Source: G965267335 sp965267335
GTDB lineage: Bacteria; Bacteroidota; Bacteroidia; Cytophagales; JAAEPT01
Direction of reading: 5' to 3'
Length of the DNA: 64,000 nt
Assembly (NCBI GenBank): GCA_965267335.1
Contig: OZ253953.1
Coordinates: forward strand, 3,410,001 to 3,474,000
Made by a program: the position numbers and the translations under genes. How positions within the stretch are numbered: position 1 is the first letter of the stretch; the number at the start of each line of letters is the position of its first letter. Positions 63,479 to 64,000 of the stretch are shown in pieces. Below the pieces are notes generated by a model. The model saw only the letters and a list, made by a program, of their open reading frames with translations, searched no databases and was not told the DNA's origin.

Positions 63479-64000
63479 ATGGTAAATAACCAAAATATCA
63501 AAGACAACAGACGTCAGGTGAAAAGTTGTTTTCACACACTTATACTTATATTCACACTTTTCAGCCTACCTGCTTTTTCTCAACAATACCTGGATGCTCA
63601 AGAAGGAGGCTTCGTTTTGAACAAAAACACGGGTATTTACCTCCCCCCAAACAGCTTATGCTATTCCAACGGAACATTAGTAACAGGGAAAATCAGAGTA
63701 GAGACTAAGGAATATTATAAATCCGCAGACTTATTACAACTGGGAATCAACACTTACTGCGATAATACCCTACTGGTAACCGGATATTTGATGGACGTAC
63801 AAATATTTGCCGGAGATAGCCTTTTGCACATCGCTCCGGATAAACATTATAGTATCTTCTTTAAAAGAGACATTATCGGTTACACCCACAAGGGTGCCTC
63901 CCTTTATTTGGGTAATACAGAAGCCGGTGAAATCGTAAATTTCACAGAGGCACCTGAGGATGTGAATTTATCAAGAGACAAGGAACTAATCGCACAAAAA
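63479..64000 (+). CDS. Exported protein, N-terminal part (runs off the window)
   Basis: From ATG 63479, 174 codons are open to the right edge. A signal peptide (HTLILIFTLFSLPAFSQ) is followed by a mixed domain: GGFVLNKNTGIYLPPNSLCYSNGTLVTGKIRV and TLLVTGYLMDVQIFAGDSLLHIAPDKHYSIFF. Surface or periplasmic location is likely. No family recognised from this part. Confidence 0.7.
   Translation, partial: MVNNQNIKDNRRQVKSCFHTLILIFTLFSLPAFSQQYLDAQEGGFVLNKNTGIYLPPNSLCYSNGTLVTGKIRVETKEYYKSADLLQLGINTYCDNTLLVTGYLMDVQIFAGDSLLHIAPDKHYSIFFKRDIIGYTHKGASLYLGNTEAGEIVNFTEAPEDVNLSRDKELIAQK

Noticed and set aside
63278..63535. 85-codon minus-strand frame
   Set aside because: Overlaps a repeat and the signal-peptide region of the exported gene starting at 63479.

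Overview
The window reads as chromosomal DNA of a marine, gliding-type member of the Bacteroidota (order Cytophagales is my best guess). The reasons are several large secreted proteins ending in type IX secretion (T9SS) sorting domains of both type A and type B (CHU_C), a 7TMR-DISM receptor, lipoboxes of Bacteroidota style, frequent TTG starts and mostly absent Shine-Dalgarno sequences. I saw no tRNA, rRNA or CRISPR array.

Layout. 0-23.6 kb: a run of large minus-strand genes for secreted T9SS cargo: a polysaccharide lyase family 14 (PL14)-like protein cut by the window edge, a tandem endonuclease/exonuclease/phosphatase protein, a right-handed beta-helix (pectate-lyase-superfamily) protein, a second PL14-like protein, a small surface protein, and a 2209-residue RCC1-propeller/Ig-repeat protein. 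Three of them carry interchangeable Cys-rich DCNG and thrombospondin-3-like repeat arrays. Between them, on the plus strand, lie a 7TM receptor fused to an IS1595-type zinc-ribbon domain and a RelE/ParE toxin-antitoxin pair. 24-27.9 kb: a cytochrome c, a lipoprotein, a VOC protein and a secreted TIM-barrel glycosidase. 28-33.3 kb: a stress/storage-sugar cluster (glycogen-debranching-type enzyme, GT4 glycosyltransferase, two Hsp20s). 33.6-39.6 kb: methionine aminopeptidase and a repeat-rich accessory patch with small unknown genes, a segmental duplication and an intact IS110 element. 39.6-60.6 kb: a uronate-utilisation locus. 60.6-64 kb: repeat-rich DNA with a zeta-toxin-like gene and the start of another secreted protein.

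How the genes work together. The uronate locus encodes the isomerase branch of glucuronate catabolism: UxaC (glucuronate to fructuronate), an SDR (probably fructuronate to mannonate), UxuA (to 2-keto-3-deoxygluconate), KdgK and KDPG aldolase (to pyruvate and glyceraldehyde-3-phosphate). It also holds a TRAP transporter, a sodium/solute symporter, a GH2 lipoprotein and a fructose-1,6-bisphosphatase for gluconeogenesis. Upstream sits a five-gene operon with two predicted outer-membrane barrels and three carbohydrate-binding-like lipoproteins, and no SusC/SusD pair. An imperfect palindrome with consensus CGTKWACGTWMACG recurs just before the kdgK operon, the barrel operon, a T9SS CBM-like gene, the RCC1 giant and the small T9SS protein. 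This ties the surface machinery and the catabolic genes into one candidate regulon.

The three items I would look at first are that SusCD-free uronate locus with its shared operator, the IS110 element whose 5' non-coding end folds like a bridge RNA with guide segments matching its own ends and target, and the 7TM receptor with a domesticated transposase-type DNA-binding tail.
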